Below, in pieces: positions 1 to 11,050 of a stretch of DNA of 64,000 nucleotides. Position numbers and translations under genes: made by a program. Location: the NCBI GenBank assembly GCA_030407005.1, contig JAUDYN010000005.1:1798001-1862000 (forward strand). Direction: 5' to 3'. How positions within the stretch are numbered: position 1 is the first letter of the stretch; each line of letters starts with the position of its first letter. The notes beneath the pieces are model-generated. The model was not told the DNA's origin. It made no database searches and saw only the letters and a program-made list of their open reading frames with translations. Origin of the DNA: Desarmillaria ectypa (taxonomy: Eukaryota; Basidiomycota; Agaricomycetes; Agaricales; Physalacriaceae).

Positions 1-611
1 TGTTTGACCTCTGAATGAGAATGTAGCCTACCTCCCATTACTTCCAGAAGCTGGAAGAGGAAGCCAAGTTGGTGGGCTGATGGACCAATGAAAACAAGCA
101 CAGCACTATGGTGAAGGCCATCTGACTAGGAGTACCATCCTCCTATATGACCTTCATCTCAAACATGGGTGTCAACATTCCATGCTCATATCTGGAGTGG
201 AAAGAATGCATCTCATGAATGTACAAGGAGCAACAGAGAAAGTGGGTCTTTGACCAGACCACTGGTATGCTCTGGGACAGGCAAAAGAAGGACTCCTGCC
301 CCAACCCCCCACAACAACATCCTAGCAGCAAAGCCACTGCTGGGGTGACAAGTTCCTCAGTGCCAAAGCTGACTGCTAACATGGGGGTGAGTCAGGATGC
401 TGGAATGGATAGATGGACAATATATGGAGGATCAGGTAAACTCATGAAGATTGATCAACAATGAGCAGAAGGAAGGTGTTTCTGGTGTGATGAGAAAGGT
501 CATCTAGCAAAGGATTGTCCTAGGAGAAAGAACTTCAAGAACATTAGGTCAGTAGGGCCTACTAATAAAGTGGTGCCACCTATGACCAAAATTGAGGAGA
601 CAAAAGATTAG
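1..611 (+). pseudogene. gag: gag (ORF2) 3' part of copy A
   Basis: Matches the C-terminal third of gag in copy D: the capsid end, then a basic glutamine/proline linker, then a zinc knuckle CFWCDEKGHLAKDC near 469-520 with all four C-C-H-C ligands present. The reading frame ends at the amber codon 609-611, which is at the same place as in copies D, E and G. Several in-frame stops lie upstream. In a live element this is the nucleocapsid end of Gag, which binds the packaged RNA. Confidence 0.85.
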
Positions 612-643
612 GTTGACAAGGGTTTGATTCCTCTTGCTCAACT
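605..643 (+). promoter_or_regulatory. post-gag hairpin and A-AAA slip site, copy A
   Basis: Directly after the gag UAG lies a hairpin: outer stem GGTTGA/TCAACT with a G-T closing pair, one bulged C, inner CAAG/CTTG, and loop bases resembling a tRNA T-loop. Copies D, E and G have different stem bases that still pair. The run CAAAAG sits 5 nt upstream. The pol frame is -1 to gag here, so this is a candidate frameshift stimulator. In this copy the -1 frame is closed by a TGA where copy G has CGA. Confidence 0.6.
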
Positions 644-1708
644 ATGTCTCCTAGTGGTGAGTCCTTGGCTTCTGTGGGTTGGACTAATTATCATAAACAC
701 AGATGTTTCAATACTCTGCTTAAATATACAACTTTGCCACAGTTGTCAAAGGCAAAGAACACCAAAGAATTGAACACAAACAGGTATGTCATACTCTTGA
801 AAGAAACTGACACAGTAATCTATAGTGAATCCCAAGCCTCCAACAAGGTGCAGGATTTGCCAGATGGTGCTGGCACTGCCACAAAGTCCATCAAACCTAC
901 TTTAGTAGACTCACCAGATATACAAGTAAAACCATGGACTGGGGCAAGTAGGTGAGATGTCCTCAGACCTCTCAGAAGTCCAAACACCCTAGCACCCCCA
1001 CTTAGGAAGCCAAGTCCACTAACCTTGCCAGGATCAGTGGGGGAAACAAGTGCCTAAAGGCTAGAGCCAAGGCCATGCACTACCTGGTCTGGTTGAGAGA
1101 AATCAGATGGCAGAACCAACTGCAATGATGGCATCTATATTTGCATCTAGTACCATCTCTGAGTACTCTGCCAGAATGGGTAGTAGCAGAACTTCTGATG
1201 CAGCAAGATGAATCCAACCTCCTTCCAAGGCCATTTGAGTTCTGAAAGCAACTCAAGCCAAAGAACAGAAGAAAGCTGCTAGCACCCAGACAGTAAAAAG
1301 AGGGCATTCAAAGGATCTGAAAGTTTGGCTGAGCCTGGCAAGACCTCAGTCCAGCTCTATCAAGGAAAGTGCTAACCAGGAACATGGTAGCAAGCCCTCT
1401 GACTCAGAGGAGAAAGTATCAGTTGAGCTGCCAGTACCAGCAGATCCCGACTCTGACAATGCAGAATGAATGCTGACTTTGCCAGTTGACATTCCTGGAG
1501 ATTGGAGTGTAACTGCCTATTGCCCATTGCCAGTAGCACTCACAACATCCATAGAACAGGAACTCACTAGTGCCCAGGCAGTAAAGAGGGGGCACTCTAG
1601 CAGAAATACCACCATTGTCAAAGTACCTGATGAAGAGGATGACATGGCTTTCCTATAATGGAAAGCAAAACAGTTCAAAGCCAGAATCCCAACACCCAAA
1701 ATCCTGCC

Positions 1709-1721
1709 TAACAAGGGGGTA
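1709..1721 (+). other. candidate central polypurine tract, copy A
   Basis: TAACAAGGGGGTA here is identical to the 13 nt of the 3' PPT of the same copy (5670-5682). The same duplication exists in copies D, E and G, always just upstream of the protease coding region. Confidence 0.55.
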
Positions 1722-4700
1722 CCTGATCATATGTGGTATAAGCTATTCAGAGTCGATTGGACTCTATGTGCTATATGTGCCACCAAGAACTCAGCAGTCA
1801 CTAAAGCTGTTCTTTCCACTTGGGTTCATCTCAAACAACTTGAAGAGATTACGGACGAACTTATCCAGAGCCTGAACACTGAAGAGAGCTATGCTCATGA
1901 GTAACTCTATAAACTTCATGAACTGATCTGGTATATCTGAGGTACCAAAAGTTTCAGATGGGACTTTTTGGTGGAAATCCAACTCACTCTCTGTACAGGG
2001 AAAAAGACTTTGACAACCTATGTATTGTTGGATAGTGGCTGCACAGGCAGCTCTATCAACTGAACATATGTCTAACAACACCAGTTGAATATCAGAAAAG
2101 CTACTACTCCTATACCCATTTACAATGCTGACAGGACTCATAATAAGACAGGTGATGTAACTGAATTCATGGAACTCTGCATGACCATCGGAGACCATGT
2201 CAAACAAGTTGACCTCATGGTCACTGATCTGGGTTCCAAAACAGTATACCTAGGTCATGACTGGCTTAAACACCATAACCTATTGGTCAACTGGAAGACA
2301 GGATCAATGACATTTGGATGATATCATTGCATCAAGAATCATTTCACCCTTCCCAATGCAGATGATAAAGACAGGTGGGATGAAGAACTAGAGGAAGGAG
2401 AAACTATCCTCACCATAAATATGCAAGAAGAAATCATACTTTGAGCAGTACACCATGCAAACGAATTGGCAGCAGCCACAAATGCAGAAAAACCAAAAAG
2501 AACTTTTGAGAAGCTCATGCCTCCTCAGTATCAAAGCTTTAGAGACTTGTTCTCTAAAGAAAGCTTTGATGAATTACCTGACCGAAAACCTTGAGATCAT
2601 GCTATCGAGCTAATCTCTAATGCCAAATTCATGCTAGACTGCAAGGTTTATCCACTCAATTGAAATAAGCAAGAATAACTTGACAAATTTCTTGATGAGA
2701 ATCTCGATTCAGGATGAATCTGCCCCTCCAAATCCCCCTTCACCTCTCCTTTCTTCTTCATCAAGAAAAAGGATGGCTCATTATGTCCTGTTCAGAATTA
2801 CTGCAAACTCAATAAAATAATAATAAAAAATCATTATCCCTTGCTATTGATATCCAAACTCATCGATAAATTACAGAGAGTGAAATACTTCTCCAAACTA
2901 GATGTTTGATGGGGATATAACAATGTATAAATTTGAGAAGAAGATAAAGAAAAAGCCACATTTAGAACTAACTGAGGCCTCTTTGAGCTGACAGTTATGT
3001 TCTTTGGTCTTACCAACTCTCTGGCAACTTTTTAATGGATAATGAATGTCATCTTCAAGGATCTAATTGCCAGAGGGAAAGTAACCATCTATCTCGATGA
3101 TATCCTTATATTCACCAAGTCTCTATCTGAACATCACATCATTGTTCAACAAGTTCTCCAATGTCTATGAGAAAACAAACTATTTCTCAAAGTAGAGAAA
3201 TGTGAGTTCAAGGTACTTGAAACAGAATATCTTAGGGTCATTATTAGCAAAGATGCCATCCACATAGATTCTGTCAAGATCACCAGAATTGCAGAGTGGC
3301 CCACTCCAACAAAGAAGAAGGAGCTCCAATCCTTCTTAGGATTTACTAACTTCTATAGAAAATTCATTTGCGACTACTCTAAAATCATATGACCTCTCAC
3401 TCAGCTAACTGGGAAGATAGACTGGACTTGGGGATCAGACCAGGAACAAGCATTTTTACAACTCAAGAAGTTAATGACTATGAATGTTATCCTAACAATT
3501 CTCTCTGATGATGGAAGATTCTGAGTAGAAGCTGATTCCAGTGATGGAGCCATTGGAGCTGTATTAAGTCAAGAACAAAACAGCAAATGGAGGCCTGTCA
3601 TCTTCATGTCCAAGGCATTGACTGTCACTGAATGCAATTACAAAATCTATGATAAGGAATTGCTGGCAATCATGTTAGCCTTGGAAGAATGGTGACATTA
3701 TCTTATGGGTGCTAAAGAGACTATTGAAATCTGGACCGACCACCAAAACCTCCAGTACTTTCAAAAACTGCAGAAGTTAAACTGTCGACAAGCTCAATGG
3801 GTCACGGAACTAGTGGAATACCATTTCACACTCCAGCACAAAGCAGGAATCACTAACAAGAAAGTGGACCTGCTCAGTCAAAGAGACAATCATGACCAAG
3901 AAAAAAAGGATAACCAAAACATAGTGGTTTTTTTCCCTGAACATTTCCAGGCACTAATACTGCCCACCACCAAAGAACAAGCAACACATATAAGAGATGC
4001 AACCAGACAAAAGAAACAGTGAGACCAAGAAATTGAAAAATCCCTTAACCATGAATGAGGAATCACCAAAGAAGATGAATTGTTATGGTATGATGGGCAT
4101 ATTTATATTCCCCAAAATGTGTCTCTGAGGAGAAATTATAGCACAATTCCATGATCATATTATTGCTGGACATCCAGGCATTGCAAAAACCAGAAAACTC
4201 ATCCTATGAGAACATTGGTGGCTGAAGATAAAAAGAGATGTCGAAACATATATCAAGAGATGTGAAACATGCCAGAGAATGAAGAGCAACACACAGGCAA
4301 AGGCTGCCCCTCTTCACCCCAACATAATCCTGAATATTCCCTGGACCCATATCTCAGTTGACATGGTTACCAGTCTCCCAGAATCAGAAGGCTACAATGC
4401 CTTACTCGTCATTGTGGATTATTTTTCCAAAAACATACTCCTCATCCCATGCCATGAAGAGCTATCTGCAGAAGGATGGGCCATCATACTCTGAAATCAT
4501 GTTTATGCCAAACATGGAATGCCTCTAGTGATCATCTCAGATTGGGGATCTCAATTTGTATTGGCCTTCATGAAGGAACTCTATCAAATGCTAAACATCA
4601 CACAAAATATGTTTATCATATATCATCCACAGACTGATGGACAGACAGAGTGAGTCAATCAGGAAGTTGAAAAATACCTCTGAATATTTGTTAACCACCA

Positions 4701-5649
4701 ACAAACAGACTGGGTCACATGGCTATCACTCACAGAATTTGCCCACAATAATTGAATTTATTTGGCAACTAGCAAAAGCCCTTTCATGACCTCATATGGA
4801 TGAAATCCCCACCTCATCCCTGAGTCTATCCAAAAGACCAGCTTCACAAATCTGGCAGCAGTAGAATTCACTGAAACCATGGCTAAAGTCCACAAAGAAG
4901 TCTATGATACTTTAGAAAAAGCAGCAGCATAAATGAAAGCACAATATGACAAATGAAAACAGATACCCAGAGAATACCAAGTTGGTGACCAGGTTTGGCT
5001 TGATATGACCAACCTTCATCTTCCCTGACCAAAGAAAAAACTAGACAACAAATGAACAGGACTATTTGAGATTATTGAAAAAGTGGGTATGGCAGCATAC
5101 AAGCTAAAACTACCACCCCATTGGAAGATACACCCTCGATTCAATGAAAAACTGTTGACTCCATATACTGTGCCCTCATTCCTAAACCAAAAACAACCAC
5201 TGCCTCCTCCTCCAAATCTCATCAATGGTCAAGAGGAATATGAAATTGAAGAAGTTTTGGACTCATGCACTCATTGAGTACATGCCAAATGAGGACAACC
5301 ATCCAAGGAAGTCACAGACTACCTCATACAGTGGAAAGGATGGACAAGAGAAAACAACTCTTGGGTCCAAGAAACAGAAATGACAAATGCCATGGAAGTG
5401 ATTGTGGAATACAAAGCTAACATTAACCAAGCTTTATACCATCCAAAAATCATAATCAAGAACAAAGTAGTGGTCAAGATACTGGACCATGAATATTCTG
5501 AAAACAGTGATATTATATATCTTGCTCAATACAAGGATGGATATAAAAATGGATCATAAACCCGGACAAAGACATATGGAAATGCCTGATTGATCAATAC
5601 TGGATCAGTCAAGTAAAATTGCAACTCAAAACCCCTGAAGAAGAACCTT

Positions 5650-5683
5650 AGCAGTTGGGACAACTGCTTTAACAAGGGGGTAA
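5650..5683 (+). other. pre-PPT hairpin and 3' polypurine tract, copy A
   Basis: AGCAGTTG-GGA-CAACTGCT forms an 8-bp stem with a 3-nt loop that begins inside the pol stop codon. It is followed by AACAAGGGGG, the presumed plus-strand primer, just before the LTR. Other copies keep the stem with compensatory base changes. Confidence 0.75.
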
Positions 5684-6089
5684 TGTTATAATTTTTCTGT
5701 TATCTTATCTTATCCAGTCATATCACTGACACATCCCATCTTATCTCACATTGTTCTCACCCTGCAACAATGTATTCACTGACAACCACCCCAGTTCTAC
5801 ATGATTGTCACCCCCATTCATTCTCATTGGGTTACAACCATCCAACTTTCTCAAGGTTTCCTCATGAACTACATCATTTCATCTATTAATAATGCCATAC
5901 TTTCAGTATATAAGTAGAGTAGTTTTGACACTTGTACTCTACCTTTCAACTAAATTACAATCATACACCTTCTATTACACCACACTAAAAGACTGAGCCT
6001 AACTCTCAATATATGGGTGATTGTCTGAATGCAAGACAGCCCAGAGAGCAGCTTATGTCCTAAGTCACATGTTAGACAGGGCCATAACA
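5684..6089 (+). repeat. 3' LTR of copy A (406 bp)
   Basis: Starts TGTTATAATTTTTC and ends CCATAACA, like the other family 1 LTRs. A TATATAA box and, about 34 nt later, ACCTTTCAACTAA match the promoter and self-priming block of copies E, F and G. It is bounded by the PPT on the left and copy B sequence on the right. Confidence 0.9.
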
Positions 6090-8522
6090 TTCCAGGATCA
6101 AAAAAAAACATATTACAATAAAGTCTTTTGCAGATTTGCTTTTGAGCTGGAAGAAGCTGAATTTGCAATGTTGAATGCAGCTCTTTAAGGAAAAGCAGCA
6201 CAATGCAAAGAATAAATCCTCATCACTTAAAAATGTTTCAGAACCTGATGCTTGTCTTAATAAGAGGGTGCTCAATGATGCCTGGTGTAAACTCTTTAAG
6301 ATAGACTGCACTCTATGCATAGTCTATACTGCCAAAAACATGTCAATTGCTAAGGCCACCCTTTTCCTATGGGTACACTCCAAGCACCTTAAAGAAATTA
6401 CTGATGAACTCATCCAAGATCTGAAAAGGGGAGGAAACAATGCTTGGGAATGACTTTATAGGCTTCATGAGCCAATTTGATATATTCATGGCACAAAGAG
6501 CTTGGGGCAAGACTTCATGGTGGAAATACAACTTGCCTCATATACTAGAACAAAGACCTTTACAACCAAAGCACTGCTTGATAGTGGCTGTACTAGTAGC
6601 TCAATCAATTGCATATATGTTCTCAAACATGGCCTTAACACTTGAAGAGCCACTGCTCCCATCTCTGTGTATAATATGGATGAAACCCACAACAAGGTAG
6701 GCAATATCACTGAATTCATTGAACTATGAATGACTATCAGCAGACATATTAAATGAATCAACCTTGCAGTCACTGATCTTGGCTCCAAGACCATCTATTT
6801 GGACCATGATTGGCTAAAACATCATAATCTAGTCATCAACTGGAAAACTGGTACCATGATTTTTGGGCACTGTCAATGTATCAGAAATCCCCTCTCACTC
6901 CCTGACACAGATGATGAAGATGAGTGGGATGAGGAGTTGGAAGATGGCAAAACTATTCTCACTGTCAATATGCAAGAAGAACTGGTTATTTGCACTGTTT
7001 ATTACACTAACAATCTAGCTGCCACTGTCAATGCAGAAAATCCAAAGAAAACATTCAAGAAGCTTGTTCCTTCTCAGTACTAGAGTTTCAGGGATTTATT
7101 CTCTAAGAAAAATTTTGATGAACTACCTGAGCAAAAACTGTGAGACCATGCCATTTAGCTGGTACCCAATGCCAAGTCAACCTTAGACTGTAAAGTCTAT
7201 CCTCTGAATCAGAATGAGCAAGAGCAGCTCAACCAGTTTCTCAACAAAAACCTCAGTTCTGGGCATATCCATCTCTTCAAGTCACCATTTGCTTCACCCT
7301 TTTTCTTTGTCAAGAAAAAGAATGGCTCTCTCTATCCTGTACAGGATTACTAAAAATTGAATAAAATGACTATCAAAAACTGGTACTCTCTTCCCCTCAT
7401 CTCTGAACTTATTGATAAACTATGAGGAGCCAAGTACTTTTCCAAACTCAATGTCTATTGGGGATACAATAATGTGCAAATTCACAAAGGTGACAAAGAA
7501 AAGGCTGCCTTCTGCATGAACTGTGAACTATTTGAATCCACTATCATGTTTTTTGGATTAACCAATTCTCCTGCAACATTCTAATGAATGATGAACAACA
7601 TCTTCCACAATCTTATCTCTGAAGAAAAAGTCACCATTTATCTCAATGACATCTTAATCTTCACTAAGAATCTTGAAGAGTACCAACAAATCATACAGTG
7701 AATCCTCCAATAACTATATGAAAACAAGTTGTTTCTCAAAGCTGAGAAATGTGAATTTGAGGTTTTAAACACCAAATACTTAGGTATGATCATTAGCCAA
7801 GACTCTGTATGAATGAATCCCATCAAGATTGCTGAAATTACTGAATGACCAACCCTGACAAAAAAAAAGAGAATTACAATTATTCTTGGGATTCACTAAC
7901 TTTTATTAAAGATTCATATGGGACTACTCAAAAATTGTCTGACCCCTCACTCAGTTGACTGGTAAAGCTGAATGGAGATAGAAGAAAATGCAGGAACAAG
8001 CATTCTATCAACTAAAAAGGCAAATGACAGAGAATGTAGTCCTAGTCATCCCTATCAATGATGGGAGATTCATGGTTGAAGCCAATGCCAGTGATGGAGC
8101 TATTGGTGCAGTCCTCAGTCAGAATCACAATAGAAAATGGAGACCAGTTGCATTTATATTCAAAGCCTTGATGGTGATAGAATGCAACTATGAGATCTAC
8201 AATAAAGAGCTATTGGCCATCATACTTGCTCTCAAGGAATGGCAACACTACCTTATAGGCACAACTGAGAAAATTGAAATCTGGACAGATCATCAAAATC
8301 TCCAGTATGTTCAAAAACCCCAAAAGCTGAACCATCACTAAGTGCAGTGGATTACCAAACTTGCTGAATACCACTTTGTTCTCAAATACAAACCTAGGAC
8401 TGCAAATGAAAAGACCAACTCACTCAGTTGATGCAATGACCATGACCAAGGGAAGAAGGACAACTATGATATCATAATCCTCTATCCAGAGCACTTTTAT
8501 ACTCTCATTATGCCAACAACAG
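6090..8522 (+). pseudogene. pol: copy B pol piece 1: pre-protease to RNase H
   Basis: Landmarks: a pre-protease region with FKIDCTL near 6295; protease ALLDSGCTSSSIN near 6569-6610; [19 protein letters not shown] near 7300-7350; a damaged YLND in place of YLDD near 7639; RNase H KELLAI near 8205-8250. Many stops, mainly TGA and TAA. It breaks off at the RNase H/integrase linker (PTT), where copy C is inserted. The remainder resumes at 35428. A weak AATAAGAGGG near 6258-6267 is the eroded central polypurine tract. Confidence 0.88.
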
Positions 8523-8946
8523 TGTTATAATTTTTCCATTATCTTATCTCATCCAAGTCATACCCATGACTCAGCCATCTAATCTATTCAAGAAACCGAC
8601 TCGTATCCAGCTATTCACCAGCTACAACCCTCGTTCTCACCATCTGTCACCCCAGACGTTCTCTATTGGTTCTATGATCCTCCCAGATCATCCTACTTTG
8701 ACACCGTTTGTGCATGGACCATAGCGTTTCATCTAATTATAAACACTGTAGAAATACTATATAAACAGAGTAAACCAGACAGTTGTACTCTATCTCTTGT
8801 TCTAATTACAATCACATACTTCTTGTCTGAACAACACAGAAGACTCTTGGCTTCTATCTCTCAACTTGGGTGATCATTCGAATGCGTAATGGCCCAGAGA
8901 GATCAGCTGACTGTCCCAAGTCATGTGCCCAAGTCAGTATCTAATA
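8523..8946 (+). repeat. 5' LTR and self-primer PBS of copy C
   Basis: TGTTATAATTTTTCC to TATCTAATA. It has TATATAAA, then ATCTCTTGTTCTA about 34 nt downstream. Just after the LTR, TAAAACAAGAGAT (8947-8959) is complementary to that block with one mismatch. This is the expected layout for a self-primed element, and no tRNA-type TGG motif is present at this point. Confidence 0.88.
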
Positions 8947-9005
8947 TAAAACAAGAGATAAACCTTCCTGCTTCTTCAATGCTAGCCATCTAGAAGCACT
9001 TCTTC

Positions 9006-9158
9006 ATGCCCAAAGAAGAAAGAAACCCCTCAGAACCCCGAACTGTTTCACTCGGCATCGCCATCAGCAGCACTATACTATTAACATTTTTTATGGTCCT
9101 CACCATACTAATTTACAAGGAAGAAATTCGGGCACTGCTCCAGCAAAGGCATGCCTGA
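9006..9158 (+). CDS. small single-pass membrane ORF upstream of gag, copy C (intact, 50 aa)
   Basis: A short polar N-terminus, then a hydrophobic segment of about 20 residues (around residues 15-36, ...ILLTFFMVLTILIY), then KEEIRALLQQR. The same protein pattern occurs at the same place in copies D, E, F and G. The role is unknown; I recognise no family. By position it would be translated from the genomic RNA ahead of ORF1/gag. The protein may have run on past the TGA at 9156-9158, which could be a former CGA. No signal-peptide cleavage site is evident, so a membrane-anchored microprotein is the simplest reading. Confidence 0.5.
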   Translation: MPKEERNPSEPRTVSLGIAISSTILLTFFMVLTILIYKEEIRALLQQRHA

Positions 9159-9198
9159 CAAACTGTCTTACTCCCCCGACCCCCTAGACATCTGGATC

Positions 9199-9737
9199 AT
9201 GTCGCTCCCAGGGAGTTACCCCCTGTCTGACTGGGAGAATGAGTGATGATACCACTCATCCACCCTTGTCCCTGGTTTACAATTGCCACCTCCTCTGAGG
9301 GGAGTTCAGATTTGAGGCCCCTGACTCCTGGGCCCTCCTCTGCCCGTGTACATAACGTGCGAGCAGTCCTCCTCCGCTACAGGATGGAATGACCCACTGT
9401 CGCACTGGAGCGACCAACAGCTACACGCATGGCGGCCCAAGAATATGCACAGGACATTTGGCTTGCACTCGACAATCCCCCACCCACATACCCCAGCCCC
9501 CCCCCCTCATCCACCAACCCCCACCCACCACATATCACATTGAAGGGAATGATCAGATTCCCCATCGCCTGACAGCGATGACAGTGGAAGGCCTGGACCT
9601 TCCAGACCCCACCATCCTGACGATCTCACCATGGATCGAAACCACCCTTATGACCCCTGGGGTCATGAGGCCTGGCCTGAGGAAGGAGAGTCAATCTCGC
9701 TCTCCTCCCTCCCCATCATTGAAATCTTCGATGACAA
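9199..9737 (+). pseudogene. ORF1 5' part of copy C
   Basis: Starts MSLPGSYPLSDWENE, matching MTFPGGYPPQDWENE of copy D, then hits TGA (probably a former CGA). The following sequence keeps the proline-rich and then acidic character, ending ...SLPIIEIFDDN, where the K2 LTR is inserted. The continuation (19535-20468) now lies inverted on the far side of K2. Confidence 0.8.
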
Positions 9738-10593
9738 TGATGTGCTTGGTAACGGCGAGTGACAAAAGAATTAGGGAATGGCAATGAACACCAATCACAC
9801 TAAACCTCTTACTACTCTACACTTAATCACCAATATTGAATTTGGGCGGTTTTGAGTATGATGGAAGCACTCTGCAGACTTCAATAATCAAGTACAATTG
9901 TCTTAAAGACATTTTATTCATTACTAGTGAGTTTATACAAAGTACTACTCGTACTAGTGGAGTGGGTAAGACACAATTGGATAAGAGTGACTTGGTTTGA
10001 GCTACTGCGCTCATTCTGACTGAAACTGCTTCAGACTGGTGGCGCTCTTGGCCTAAGAATAAACTATAACTCCGAGAACTTTGCTTGAACTAACTTCAAA
10101 ACACTCTGGACCTTTGCAGGACACAACAGTGACTCTAATGGACTTCAATTCAATGCAATTCTATTGGTGACTTAGCAACTATTAATCACTTCATCGAGGT
10201 TAAGCACAAAAGCCTTTAATTGGGAACACCAGTTACTATCAGTGAGGGCTCAACTGTGGGGATGGCTTGCCTGGTTTGCATGAGTGCCCATCCCACTACT
10301 TATATACTACTGAGGCAGAACTATAAATATCGTCTGGGTATAGGGTATATTGGTAAGGATTTCTTGGCTAGTCACGAATAATGGTGAATAATCACACAAT
10401 AGTCAGTATAGTCTGTTTTCTTTTCAAATATTCGGTCTAGAGACTCCACAGTTGGTCTTTCCGCACCCTTGGCCCAACTACAGGCCCTAGTAACACGGTT
10501 ATATGGATATCTGGATATTGGTGCCTGTAACAGCTATCCGATTATGATCGAGGGTGCAGTCCAGCTCCACTAGCATCGATTATAAGAGATCTA

Positions 10594-11016
10594 TGTTAGG
10601 CACCGACTTGGGCACGTGACTTGGGACCGTCAGCTGATCCTCTCTGGGCCGTTACGTGTTCGAATGATCACCCAAGTGAGAGAACTACGCTAATAGTCTT
10701 TAGTGTAGTGCGAGTAAGAAGTTTATAGTGTTAATTAAAACAAGAGATAGAGTACAATGGTCTAATATACTCTGTTTATATAGTATTCCTACGGCGTTAT
10801 ATTTAGATGAAATGCTACAGTCCATGCATAAACGGTGTCGAAGTAGGACGATCCGGGAGGATCATAGAACCAATAGTAATCATCTGGGGTGACAGTTTGT
10901 GAGAACGGGGGTGGTCGTCGGCGAATATCTGGATATGAGTCGGTTTCTGGGCTAGATTAGATGGATGAGTCATGGATATGACTCAGATAAGATAAGATAA
11001 CGGAAAAATCGTAACA
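10594..11016 (-). repeat. 3' LTR of copy D (423 bp)
   Basis: Identical to the 5' LTR (18674-19096) but for one visible CpG/TpG difference. On the minus strand it begins TGTTACGATTTTTCC and ends GGTGCCTAACA. It lies directly after the PPT and ends at target duplication atcta. Confidence 0.97.
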
Positions 11017-11017
11017 T

Positions 11018-11050
11018 TACCCCCTTGTTAAAGCAGTCGTCTCGACTGCT
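11018..11050 (-). other. PPT and pre-PPT hairpin, copy D
   Basis: On the minus strand, AGCAGTCG-AGA-CGACTGCT (11050-11032) is a perfect 8-bp stem starting in the pol stop codon. AACAAGGGGG (11029-11020) follows just before the LTR and is the likely plus-strand primer. Confidence 0.8.

Larger units (their letters stand above)
594..5651 (+). pseudogene. pol: pol of copy A (PR-RT-RNaseH-IN-chromodomain), decayed
   Basis: Order of visible landmarks: protease LDSGCTGSSIN near 2028-2060; RT FFF-KKKDGS near 2752-2780 and YLDD near 3090-3104; RNase H KELLAIMLALEEW near 3655-3692; integrase zinc finger HPGIAKT...CETCQR near 4160-4277; DDE core with the acidic residues near 4345, 4540 and 4640; chromodomain near 5296-5420. 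The end is TAG at 5649-5651. Many stops are TGA at positions where other copies have CGA, for example after FG near 2318 and after TN near 2975. A live copy would make the polyprotein that copies and inserts the element. This one cannot. Confidence 0.92.
1..6089 (+). mobile_element. Family 1 Ty3/gypsy chromovirus copy A, 5' truncated by window edge
   Basis: Decayed LTR retrotransposon. It holds the end of gag (CCHC knuckle near 469-520), then protease, reverse transcriptase, RNase H, integrase and chromodomain remnants, a PPT and a 3' LTR (5684-6089). Its 5' LTR and most of gag lie left of the window. Stop codons and frameshifts break every domain, so it is dead. The first CG dinucleotide in the window is at 1448, which marks heavy CpG loss. 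The sequence after its LTR (6090 on) is the interior of another family 1 copy (B), so A appears to be inserted in B. The second target duplication is outside the window and cannot be checked. Confidence 0.93.
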
